From the NCBI GenBank assembly GCA_023664685.1, contig JAMPFC010000002.1, positions 1 to 64,000 on the forward strand: a DNA stretch of 64,000 nucleotides. The letters run 5' to 3'. Position numbers and translations under genes: made by a program. Of this stretch, positions 1 through 8,297 are shown one piece after another (position 1 is the first letter of the stretch; each line of letters starts with the position of its first letter). Source of the stretch: Roseburia sp. GTDB lineage: Bacteria > Bacillota > Clostridia > Lachnospirales > Lachnospiraceae. Below the pieces are notes generated by a model. It had not been told where the DNA came from. It saw nothing but the letters and a program-made list of their open reading frames with translations, and ran no database searches.

Positions 1-93
1 TTTTTAGTTATGCATAAAGGTTTAGTTGAGAAACACATTCATGCGTTTGTCGTGGTGTTCATAAAACTTTCACTTTTCTTTTTGTATAACTTA

Positions 94-102
94 TGATAAA
101 AT
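94..102 (+). promoter_or_regulatory. possible extended -10 promoter
   Basis: The sequence TGATAAAAT fits an extended -10 element (TGn plus a TATAAT-like hexamer), but no good -35 hexamer lies 16-18 bp upstream. It sits about 100 bp ahead of the TTG start at 209. It also explains why the ATG at 101, inside this element, is unlikely to be the real start. Weak call. Confidence 0.3.
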
Positions 103-208
103 GATAACTAGTCTTATGTTTCCGTTTTTTGGTGCAAGGCATCAGAACTGCGAAGACAAAGATTGTGAAAATAAGACAGCCCAAAATGGGCGACAGGAGG
201 AAAAGAAA

Positions 209-1312
209 TTGAAGAAAAGAGCATTTATCATAAGTACATTTCTGTCGGTGTCACTGATGCTTACAGGGTGTTCATGGGACGAGATCAGAGCGAAGTTTAC
301 CGGAGAGGATCTGTCGGTGAGCGGTTCTGCAGTTGTTGTAGAGGACTATGACGCCACAGAGTGCGTTACACTGCCGGAATACAAAGGGATTGAAGTAGAC
401 TGTACGGTCAGTGACGATGAGATCCAGAGTGAGATCAACGCATTTCTCAGCCAGAACGCAACCGAAAAGAAAATAAAAAAGGGAACATGCAAGGAAGGCG
501 ATGCGGTAAACATTGATTTTGTCGGCAAGATTGATGGAAAAGAGTTTGACAACGGAAGTGCGCAGGATCAGACGATTACGCTTGGTTCTTCCGGTTATAT
601 TGATGGATTTGATGATGGAATCATCGGAATGAAGGTCGGCGAGGAAAAGGATATCAACGTTACATTTCCGGAGGATTATGGTAAGGATGAGTTGAACGGA
701 AAACCTGCAGTATTTACGATCACCCTCAATTACATTTCCGAGACGATCGAGGCGGAGCTGACCGATGAACTTGTCGCTGAAAAGACCGAGCAGAAAACGG
801 TTGCGGAATATAAAGAGGCAACGAAGGAACGGCTCGTAAAAGAAAAGAAGGATTCTGTAGGTGAAACAGCATATGGACAGCTTAACGATGAGACAGAGGT
901 CAAAAAGTATCCGGAGAGTCTGCTCACGATTGCCAAAGGCCAGTTAGATATTTATTATAAAGGTATGGCAACACAGTATGGATACAGTGATTTCAATTCT
1001 TTTTTGTCAGCGATGCAGATGGATGAGGCTTCTTATAATGAAAGTCTGCAGAAGGCAGCGGAGAGCATTGCCAAGACCCAGTTGATCGCAGAGGCGGTCG
1101 CTGCCAAAGAGAACATCACGGTGACAGACGAGGAAGTGAAGAATGAAATTGCGAGTATGTCCGAACAGGCGGGACAGACGGAAGAGCAGTTCAGAACTTC
1201 ATTTGAGGAATATTATGGGGGATTGCTCACCATCGAGAGGTATTATCAGACGACACTTCTCACAAATAAGGTGGTAGATTTTGTGGGCGAGAACGCAGCG
1301 ATCAAGGAATAA
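209..1312 (+). CDS. lipoprotein with FKBP-type peptidyl-prolyl isomerase domain, trigger-factor-like
   Basis: Probable exported foldase. I chose the TTG at 209 because AGGAGG (195-200) lies 8 bp upstream and translation from there gives a textbook lipoprotein signal: MKKRAF, a hydrophobic stretch, then the lipobox LTGC. The mature protein (about 367 aa with signal) begins with the motif LSVSGSAVVVED. Residues about 97-165 form an FKBP domain (GDAVNIDFVGKIDGKEFDNG, then GYIDGFDDGIIGMKVGE). The remainder is helical and charged, like the C-terminal chaperone part of trigger factor. The ribosome-binding N-terminal domain of true trigger factor is replaced by the lipoprotein signal, so it should act outside the membrane on secreted proteins. 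It appears to be a single-gene unit with a good terminator just downstream. Confidence 0.8.
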   Translation: MKKRAFIISTFLSVSLMLTGCSWDEIRAKFTGEDLSVSGSAVVVEDYDATECVTLPEYKGIEVDCTVSDDEIQSEINAFLSQNATEKKIKKGTCKEGDAVNIDFVGKIDGKEFDNGSAQDQTITLGSSGYIDGFDDGIIGMKVGEEKDINVTFPEDYGKDELNGKPAVFTITLNYISETIEAELTDELVAEKTEQKTVAEYKEATKERLVKEKKDSVGETAYGQLNDETEVKKYPESLLTIAKGQLDIYYKGMATQYGYSDFNSFLSAMQMDEASYNESLQKAAESIAKTQLIAEAVAAKENITVTDEEVKNEIASMSEQAGQTEEQFRTSFEEYYGGLLTIERYYQTTLLTNKVVDFVGENAAIKE

Positions 1313-1342
1313 TAACATCCGGGGATAACAGATGTAAAATAT

Positions 1343-1385
1343 AGTGTCGGGTCATAGATCAAGATTTATGTTCCGGCACTTTTTG
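1343..1385 (+). terminator. rho-independent terminator after the FKBP lipoprotein
   Basis: The 8 bp stem AGTGTCGG/CCGGCACT (with one G-T pair) is followed directly by five T residues. Confidence 0.75.
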
Positions 1386-1519
1386 TAGCGGATGCCGTCA
1401 GGGTTTCAGTGATGTGACGAAATTTATCAGGAAAGTATAACATATTATTGATTTTCTGGCGATAACATATATGGCGCAGTAGATGGCAGGAGACGGTGAA
1501 TATGGATAGGAGTAATAAC

Positions 1520-2587
1520 ATGAAAAGCATTATTCTGGTGGTGGATGATGACAAAACAAATTTGATGTTGGCACAAAAGATCTTGCTTCCCCAATACCGT
1601 ATGGCGGCGACAAATTCAGGTGCAGCCGCATTAAAATATCTGGAAAACAACCGGCCGGATCTAATCTTACTGGATATCAATATGCCGGAGATGGATGGGT
1701 TTGAAGTGATGTCCATCCTCAAAGAGAAGGAGGAGACCGCTTCCATTCCGGTTATTTTTCTTACCGCAGATAACACAGCCGAAACCGAGGTGGAATGTTT
1801 TCGTGTGGGTGCGATAGATTTTGTTGTAAAACCTTTTGTGCCGGACATTTTGTTGAGCCGGGTGGCAAAAACGATCGAACTCGAGCAGTACCGTCACAAT
1901 TTGGAAAAGATGGTTCGGGAACAGGCGGAAAAGATCACGGAGGATGCGAGGCGGCTTAGTAAGATTCAGGATTCTGTCATTATCGGGATGGCGAATCTGA
2001 TCGAGAGCCGGGATGGGAGTACGGGGAAACACGTGAAAAACACACAGCTTTATGTGAGAATGATCGCAAATGAATTGTTTCGCCGGAGATTATTTCCGGA
2101 GGAACTGACCGAAGGCTACATAGAGGATCTTTGCAAGGCGGCGCCTCTCCACGACGTGGGGAAGATCAAGGTGCCGGATGCTATTTTACAAAAACCCGGC
2201 AAACTGACGCCGGAAGAATTTGAGACGATGAAACGCCATACGACGTACAGCCGCAAGATCATTGAGACGATCATCGGAGATATTGAGGATGAGCATTACG
2301 TCCGCATTGTGGAGGATATCGCCATGTACCATCATGAGCGCTGGGATGGCACGGGATACCCGGCGGGCCTGATGGGGGACAATATTCCGCTCTCGGCGCG
2401 TATCATGGCGATTGCCGATGTATTTGACGCCCTTTATGAAGAGCGCTGTTACAAACCGCCGATCCGTCCCATTGAGCGGATCATACAGATCATGTCGGAG
2501 GGAAGAGGAACGCAGTTTGACCCGGTGATCATTGATGTATTTATGGAGATGCTCCCGATGATAAAAAAAGTGCTGCACATTCAATAG
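1520..2587 (+). CDS. response regulator with HD-GYP domain (c-di-GMP phosphodiesterase type)
   Basis: Two-domain regulator of the RpfG type. The receiver domain begins IILVVDDDKTN and has the phospho-acceptor Asp in LILLDINMPEMDG. The C-terminal HD-GYP domain carries LHDVGKIKVPD and HHERWDGTGYPAG, so the metal-binding HD and GYP residues are present and cyclic-di-GMP hydrolysis is likely. The ATG at 1520 has AGGAG 7 bp upstream. An ATG at 1502, also with an AGGAG nearby, would add six residues and cannot be excluded. The two downstream hybrid kinases lie close on the same strand (21 bp to the next gene), so this is probably the output protein of a three-gene phosphorelay. Confidence 0.9.
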   Translation: MKSIILVVDDDKTNLMLAQKILLPQYRMAATNSGAAALKYLENNRPDLILLDINMPEMDGFEVMSILKEKEETASIPVIFLTADNTAETEVECFRVGAIDFVVKPFVPDILLSRVAKTIELEQYRHNLEKMVREQAEKITEDARRLSKIQDSVIIGMANLIESRDGSTGKHVKNTQLYVRMIANELFRRRLFPEELTEGYIEDLCKAAPLHDVGKIKVPDAILQKPGKLTPEEFETMKRHTTYSRKIIETIIGDIEDEHYVRIVEDIAMYHHERWDGTGYPAGLMGDNIPLSARIMAIADVFDALYEERCYKPPIRPIERIIQIMSEGRGTQFDPVIIDVFMEMLPMIKKVLHIQ

Positions 2588-2608
2588 AAGAAAAGCGAGG
2601 TAGCTGTC

Positions 2609-5503
2609 TTGGAAGAAAATCTTTTTGCAACAGAAAAACTAAATAACCGGTTGGAACGGATCGTAATGACAGTTCTGACGATTTATACGGCTGTCGCATT
2701 TGTCACCGCATGGTTTGCCCAGTGGGGCATTTATAAAAAGGAAATTCTCGTCGTAGCGGTTATCGCAGGGTGGGTCGTCACGATCCGAAAAGTTTGGAAC
2801 CATGAGACGAGGGCGAAGTTCATTGCCCTGATGTCATGGATCAATTATATGGTTTATGCCCTGAGTTCGGATGACCTTATTTCTACCCTCTCTGTGATGG
2901 CAGGGGTTATTGTTTTGATGGCTATTTTTTATAATCCCCAAGTTCTGTATATGGGACTGATTGTCCCCGCCATTGTCTTTAGCTATCATATATTTATCGC
3001 AAAAACAGTTGAAATCACGTCTCTGTATGATGCCCTGCGGCTTATCATGCAGCTTGTTTCGATTTATACGGTGTCTGCTGTGACGTGGATCATGATGCGA
3101 AGCCACAGGGAGATCAATGACGCACTTGTGCAGAACATCAATGAATTGAAGGTTGCCGAGCAGAGTAAGGATGACTTTATGGTAAATATTTCCCATGAGA
3201 TCCGGACGCCGATCAATGCGGTGTGTGGTATGAGTGAGGCGATTCTTCAGGAAGAGCTTCCGGTAAATGTCCGGCGTGATGTCATTGATATTCAGGCGGC
3301 AGGGCGGAATCTTTTGTCCTCTGTCAGCAATATACTGGATTTTTCGGAGTTGGAGAGCGGCAAGATGGAACTGGCGGAGGAGAGTTATAATATCACCTCC
3401 ACGATCACAGATATCATCAATATGACGCTGACACTGGAAAATGGAAAAAATCTTGAGTTTATCGTAGATTGTGATTCGGATCTGCCGAGCAATCTCGTAG
3501 GGGATGAGCAGAAATTGCGGCGTATTGTGATCAATCTGCTAGACAATGCGCTCAAATTTACAAAGGAGGGCGGCGTCATACTCCGCATCAAGGGAAGAAG
3601 AGAAGAGTATGGCATGAATCTGATCGTCAGTGTCCGGGATTCCGGAATTGGGATCGAGCGAAGTGAGATGGAGACGATCTTCAGCAGTTTCAGCCAAGTA
3701 GATTCCAAGCGAAACCGTGAGGAAGGCGGTGTCGGGCTGGGACTTGCGATCACTCAGGCGTTAGTCCGCCGCATGGGTGGTTTTATCACGGTAAACAGTG
3801 AGCCGGGAATCGGCAGTGAATTTGTATTTACCGTTCCACAAAAGGTATTGGATGAGACGCCGATCGTATCGATCAAGAACCGGAACCATATATTTGCTTT
3901 ATGCTATATCAATATGGATAAATATAATTATTCGGTTGTCCGGGAGGGATACGAAAACTGTATCCGCCACATTTCCGAGCAGTTTGGGATTTTGTTCCGG
4001 GTCTGCCGGAATCTGCCGGAATTAAGGCGCCGTATTGAGCGGGAAAAGTATACGCATATTTTTATTGGCTGGGAAGAGTACTGTGAAGACCGGAGTTTCT
4101 TTGACAAGCTTGCCACTCAGATCACGGTAGTCCTTTTGTTGGAATACGAGCAGGAATTGTTGGTAAACAGCAATATGCTGCGCATTTATAAACCATTTAC
4201 GGTGTTGTCGATCGCGGCTGTGTTTAACGGTCAAAAGCTGATCCAGAATGATGAGCAGCATATGAGCCTGCACAACCGATTTATTGCCCCAAGCGCCAAT
4301 GTGCTTGTGGTGGATGACAATGCCATGAACCTGAAAGTTATGGCGAGGCTTCTTCTCCCATACCAGATCAAGGTAACGATGGCTGGCGGCGGGCAGGAGG
4401 CGCTGGAAAAGCTAGATAAACATACGTTCGACTGCGTATTTCTGGATCATATGATGCCGGAGATGGATGGTGTGGAGACGCTGCACAAGATCAGGCAGAA
4501 GCCGGGAACATATTTCCAGTCCCTCTCGGTCATCGCTTTTACTGCCAATGCCATCGGGGGCGCCAGAGAGATGTTTTTGTCGGAAGGGTTTGATGACTTT
4601 ATCGCCAAACCGATCGAGCTGAGTGTGCTAGAAAGGATGCTCCGCCGGTATATTCCGGAACAAAAGCAGATCATCATAGAAGAGGACGAAAAAGAAGAGG
4701 GTGATTCCCAGACCGGTGAGGTTTCCAAACCGGAGTCCGCAGGAAATACAGAAGTCAGGGAAGAAAAGACGGTTCCGGAAAAGCCAAAAGATACATCAGA
4801 GAATCCCTCTTCCAAGTCAGATACAAAGGGGATGGCAAAACTTACCCGTGCCGGGATCAATATCGAGCAGGGAATTTCTTACTGTGGAGATCAGGAGGGA
4901 TTCCGGGAGATCATCTCAATCTATCACAAAGAAGGTGCAAACCGGAGAAAGCAGTTGGCTGACTGCTTTGAACAGGAGGACTGGAAAAATTATGTGATCA
5001 ATGTACATGCCTTAAAGAGTAATTCCAAAGGGGTAGGTGCAAACGAACTGTCCGAGATGGCGTTAAAATTAGAAATGGCGGGAAAAGAAAACCGCATTGA
5101 ATATATTTTGCAGAATCACGAGGAATTGATGCAGACGCACGATGAGCTTCTGCGGGTGTTGGGAGACAATGAATTTGTGTACCCGGAGGGAAGCCGGCAG
5201 GAGGAGCCGGCAGGAAATGCCGGAGAGGCTGTTCAGGATGAGAAGAGGCAGGAAGAACCGGCAGCGGCGGAAACGGACGAAAAATCCTTGATCAAAATAC
5301 TTGCGACACTGGAAGAAAAGCTTTCTGGGTTTGAGAGTGAGGGCTTAGAGGATATTTTGAAAAATCTGGCGAATTGTCAGTATTCGGATGTGCCATTAGC
5401 AGAACTGGCAGAACAGATTCGAGAAAAAACGAATGAATTTGATTTCTTAGGAGCGGCAGAGTTGTTGGAATCATGGCGGGACAGACTGCCATCGGATTCC
5501 TGA
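2609..5503 (+). CDS. membrane hybrid sensor histidine kinase with receiver and HPt domains
   Basis: A 964-aa phosphorelay kinase. About six hydrophobic segments fill residues 18-165 with almost no extracytoplasmic domain. They are followed by the phospho-His box (FMVNISHEIRTPIN, His near 196), an HATPase domain (NLLDNALKFT; DSGIGIE; GVGLGLAIT near 373), a receiver (NVLVVDDNAMN near 564, Asp in FLDHMMPEMDG near 612), an acidic linker, and an HPt domain (HALKSNSKG, His near 800). The last 70 residues form another helical segment of unknown role. The TTG start has GCGAGG 8 bp upstream. With its own kinase, receiver and HPt, it could run a full relay ending on the HD-GYP regulator upstream. Confidence 0.9.
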   Translation: MEENLFATEKLNNRLERIVMTVLTIYTAVAFVTAWFAQWGIYKKEILVVAVIAGWVVTIRKVWNHETRAKFIALMSWINYMVYALSSDDLISTLSVMAGVIVLMAIFYNPQVLYMGLIVPAIVFSYHIFIAKTVEITSLYDALRLIMQLVSIYTVSAVTWIMMRSHREINDALVQNINELKVAEQSKDDFMVNISHEIRTPINAVCGMSEAILQEELPVNVRRDVIDIQAAGRNLLSSVSNILDFSELESGKMELAEESYNITSTITDIINMTLTLENGKNLEFIVDCDSDLPSNLVGDEQKLRRIVINLLDNALKFTKEGGVILRIKGRREEYGMNLIVSVRDSGIGIERSEMETIFSSFSQVDSKRNREEGGVGLGLAITQALVRRMGGFITVNSEPGIGSEFVFTVPQKVLDETPIVSIKNRNHIFALCYINMDKYNYSVVREGYENCIRHISEQFGILFRVCRNLPELRRRIEREKYTHIFIGWEEYCEDRSFFDKLATQITVVLLLEYEQELLVNSNMLRIYKPFTVLSIAAVFNGQKLIQNDEQHMSLHNRFIAPSANVLVVDDNAMNLKVMARLLLPYQIKVTMAGGGQEALEKLDKHTFDCVFLDHMMPEMDGVETLHKIRQKPGTYFQSLSVIAFTANAIGGAREMFLSEGFDDFIAKPIELSVLERMLRRYIPEQKQIIIEEDEKEEGDSQTGEVSKPESAGNTEVREEKTVPEKPKDTSENPSSKSDTKGMAKLTRAGINIEQGISYCGDQEGFREIISIYHKEGANRRKQLADCFEQEDWKNYVINVHALKSNSKGVGANELSEMALKLEMAGKENRIEYILQNHEELMQTHDELLRVLGDNEFVYPEGSRQEEPAGNAGEAVQDEKRQEEPAAAETDEKSLIKILATLEEKLSGFESEGLEDILKNLANCQYSDVPLAELAEQIREKTNEFDFLGAAELLESWRDRLPSDS

Positions 5504-5534
5504 GAAATCGATGCAGGATGGAGGTCAATGTATA

Positions 5535-8210
5535 ATGATTCGGAAATTAAGGCTGATCTTTGGAAAAATATTTATATATAAGAAAGATTTGCGGGAACGA
5601 ACGGTTCGGATGGTGTTAGCGTTGGCGTTTGCCGCCTCGGCGATCGGCATGGGGCGGGTAACGCTCGGGGCAAATCCCATTGTACTGGCCGCATTGGTGC
5701 CGATGTTTATACTGGCCGGCGCCGCTTTTGTGCTTGATGTACAATATCACAGGACGAGGACAGCATCATGGCTTCTTGTCATCAGCGCCAACGTCGTTTT
5801 GCTTCCGCTTGTCTTTATTCTCAGCGGAGGAACAGAGAGCGGGACTCCAATCTGGTTTGTTCTGGGATTTATTTATGTTTTTCTGTTGTTTCAGGGGCGG
5901 GAATTTTGGATCGCGTTTTTTCTCTCGGCAGCGGCGGATTTTGTCGCTTATATCGTTGTGTACTGTTTTCCGCAGGAGGTGCCTTCGGCGCCCGATCGTT
6001 TTTATACTTTTGCGGATTCCGGCATTACCTTATTGTGCATTAGCTGCTTTATCGGATTATTGCTCAAACTCCAGACTGCCAGTTATGAGAGGGAAAAAGC
6101 TCTGGCTGAACAGCAGAAAGAGGAGATTCAGCAGATCGCCCAGTCCAAAGATGTTTTCTTTGCCAATATGAGCCATGAGATCCGGACTCCGATCAATACG
6201 ATCATCGGTTTGAATGAAATGACGTTAAGGGAGGATATTTCCGAGGAAATTGCGGAAAATGCCATTAACATCCAAAATGCCAGTAAGATGCTGCTTACTA
6301 CGATCAACGATATTTTGGATCTGTCAAAACTTGAATCCGGTAAACTGGATATTGTGCCGGCGCAGTATGAGGTCAGTTCGATGTTCAGCGACCTCGTAAA
6401 CCTGATCTGGATCCGTGCCAATCAGAAGGAGTTGGAATTTCGGGTAGATATCGATCAGGACATCCCGTCGATGCTTTATGGGGATGAGGTGAGGATCAAG
6501 CAGATTTTGACCAATATCCTCACGAATGCCGTAAAATATACGGAGACCGGTTCGATCACTCTTTCTGCGAAGGGAGAGCGGACAGCACCGGATGAGATTT
6601 TGCTGCGTGTCTCGGTAGAGGATACCGGTAAGGGAATCCGAAAAGAGAGTTTGGAAGAGCTGTTTAATTCGTTTAAGCGTGTGGATGAAAAAGAGAACCG
6701 CAACATCGAGGGGACGGGGCTTGGTCTTACAATCTCCAAACAGTTGGCGGAAATGATGGACGGAACTCTTTCGGTGGACAGTGTTTATCATAAGGGATCG
6801 GTATTTACGCTGGAGCTGCAGCAGCATATCGTCAATGCACGCCCGATCGGAATGATCGACTTTGCGGCGCAAAAGCAGTTGAGCCAGCGAACCACATATC
6901 AGAGAAGTTTTATGGCGCCGGATGCCAGAGTGCTTGTGGTGGACGATAATTCCATGAACCGCATGGTTGTCGTCAAATTGCTTCGGGATACAAAGGTTAC
7001 AGTGGATACCGCGGAGAGCGGGAAGGAGTGTCTTAGAAAAACAGCAGAGAACCAGTATCATGTGATATTGATGGATCATATGATGCCGGAGATGGATGGG
7101 GAGCAGACGATGAAGGCGGTGCGGAACCAGACGAAGGGCTTTTGCCAGAAAACGCCGATCATTGCCCTGACTGCAAATGTTATGACAAATGCAGATACCG
7201 TATATCAGAGCATGGGATTTGATGCCTATCTTGCCAAACCGATCAATGCGATGCTGTTAGAGGCAAGTCTTTTGAAATTTTTGCCGCCGGAATTGATCGA
7301 GTACACAGCGGAGAATGATTCGGAGGAGGAAGAGGGAACGATCAGCCAGATCAGCAGCGGGCGCAAACGCAAGATCGCCATAACCGCAGACTGTATCTGC
7401 GATCTGCCAAAAGATCTGTTGGCGCATTATCAAATTGGCATCATGTATTGTTATGTACATACAAAAGAGGGACGTTTTTGTGATATTTCAGAGGTTTCCT
7501 CGGACAGTCTGCTCGCTTATCTGCAGACCGAAGGAAACTATGCTTATTCGTCCACAGCGCCGCCTTCGGAGTATGAGTACTTTTTTGCCGATATGCTTGA
7601 AAAGGCGCAGCATGTGATCCATATTACAGCGACAGAAGATCTTAGCGGTGCCTATCCATATGCGATGCAGGCAAGTAAGAGTTTTGACAACGTGACGGTG
7701 GTAGATTCGCATCACATCAGCAGCGGTCACGGACTTATGGTGCTTTATGCGGCGGAGCTGGCAGAACAGGGGAAAAGTGTCGATGAAATCTGCAAAGCAC
7801 TGGAGAAGTTTCAGGAAAATGTATTTTCTAATTTTCTGGTGCCGAGTACTGCGACACTGGCGCGAAATGGAAAGGTCAGCGGTCTGGTCGATAAAGTGTG
7901 CAGCACGTTCAATCTGCATCCGGTGCTTTCGATGTCCCGGAACCAGTTAAAACTCTGGCGGATCGAGGTTGGAAACATGAAATGGGTGAACCGCAGATAT
8001 GTAAAGAAGCTCTTTAAGCACAATAAGCAGATCGATACTAAGATCTTGTTCCTTACCTATGCGGGATGCACCGTGCGTCAGGTGGATGATATCATCGAGG
8101 AAGTAAATAAATATATCGAATTTGACCGGATCGTTTTGCAGAAGGCATCGGCTACCGTATCAAGTAACTGTGGGATTGGAACGTTTGGCTTGATGTTCAT
8201 CCGGTATTAG
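5535..8210 (+). CDS. hybrid sensor histidine kinase fused to a C-terminal DegV (fatty-acid-binding) domain
   Basis: An 891-aa protein. The ATG at 5535 has GGAGGT 9 bp upstream; an in-frame ATG at 5511 has no site. N-terminal membrane segments (residues about 20-200) are followed by the His box FFANMSHEIRTPIN (His near 213), HATPase motifs (DTGKGI; GTGLGLTIS) and a receiver (RVLVVDDNSMN near 464, Asp in LMDHMMPEMDG near 513). From about residue 610 to the end lies a full-length DegV-type domain: KIAITADCICDLP, YSSTAPPSEYEYFF (the usual TSxPS position), ITATEDLSGAYPYA and VTVVDSHHISSGHG. DegV proteins bind fatty acids, so the domain may sense or deliver an acyl ligand to the relay. That coupling is inference. 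No HPt is present; the preceding kinase may supply it. Confidence 0.88.
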   Translation: MIRKLRLIFGKIFIYKKDLRERTVRMVLALAFAASAIGMGRVTLGANPIVLAALVPMFILAGAAFVLDVQYHRTRTASWLLVISANVVLLPLVFILSGGTESGTPIWFVLGFIYVFLLFQGREFWIAFFLSAAADFVAYIVVYCFPQEVPSAPDRFYTFADSGITLLCISCFIGLLLKLQTASYEREKALAEQQKEEIQQIAQSKDVFFANMSHEIRTPINTIIGLNEMTLREDISEEIAENAINIQNASKMLLTTINDILDLSKLESGKLDIVPAQYEVSSMFSDLVNLIWIRANQKELEFRVDIDQDIPSMLYGDEVRIKQILTNILTNAVKYTETGSITLSAKGERTAPDEILLRVSVEDTGKGIRKESLEELFNSFKRVDEKENRNIEGTGLGLTISKQLAEMMDGTLSVDSVYHKGSVFTLELQQHIVNARPIGMIDFAAQKQLSQRTTYQRSFMAPDARVLVVDDNSMNRMVVVKLLRDTKVTVDTAESGKECLRKTAENQYHVILMDHMMPEMDGEQTMKAVRNQTKGFCQKTPIIALTANVMTNADTVYQSMGFDAYLAKPINAMLLEASLLKFLPPELIEYTAENDSEEEEGTISQISSGRKRKIAITADCICDLPKDLLAHYQIGIMYCYVHTKEGRFCDISEVSSDSLLAYLQTEGNYAYSSTAPPSEYEYFFADMLEKAQHVIHITATEDLSGAYPYAMQASKSFDNVTVVDSHHISSGHGLMVLYAAELAEQGKSVDEICKALEKFQENVFSNFLVPSTATLARNGKVSGLVDKVCSTFNLHPVLSMSRNQLKLWRIEVGNMKWVNRRYVKKLFKHNKQIDTKILFLTYAGCTVRQVDDIIEEVNKYIEFDRIVLQKASATVSSNCGIGTFGLMFIRY

Positions 8211-8213
8211 AAC

Positions 8214-8240
8214 CTCAAACAAACTTATCTTTGAGTTTTT
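8214..8240 (+). terminator. small terminator after the kinase-DegV gene
   Basis: CTCAAA/TTTGAG stem followed by five T residues. The stem is short and AT-rich, so strength is doubtful. Confidence 0.45.
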
Positions 8241-8270
8241 GGAATATGGAAAAATCCTCTTGCATATACT
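8241..8270 (+). promoter_or_regulatory. sigma-E-like sporulation promoter of spoIVA
   Basis: GGAATATG, 14 bp, then CATATACT. This fits the mother-cell sigma-E pattern (GKMATATT-N14-CATACAMT) in both boxes and in spacing. It sits 28 bp ahead of spoIVA, a known sigma-E gene in Bacillus subtilis. Confidence 0.65.
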
Positions 8271-8297
8271 TTAACAGTTTAGCAAGGGGGTTTTTTT

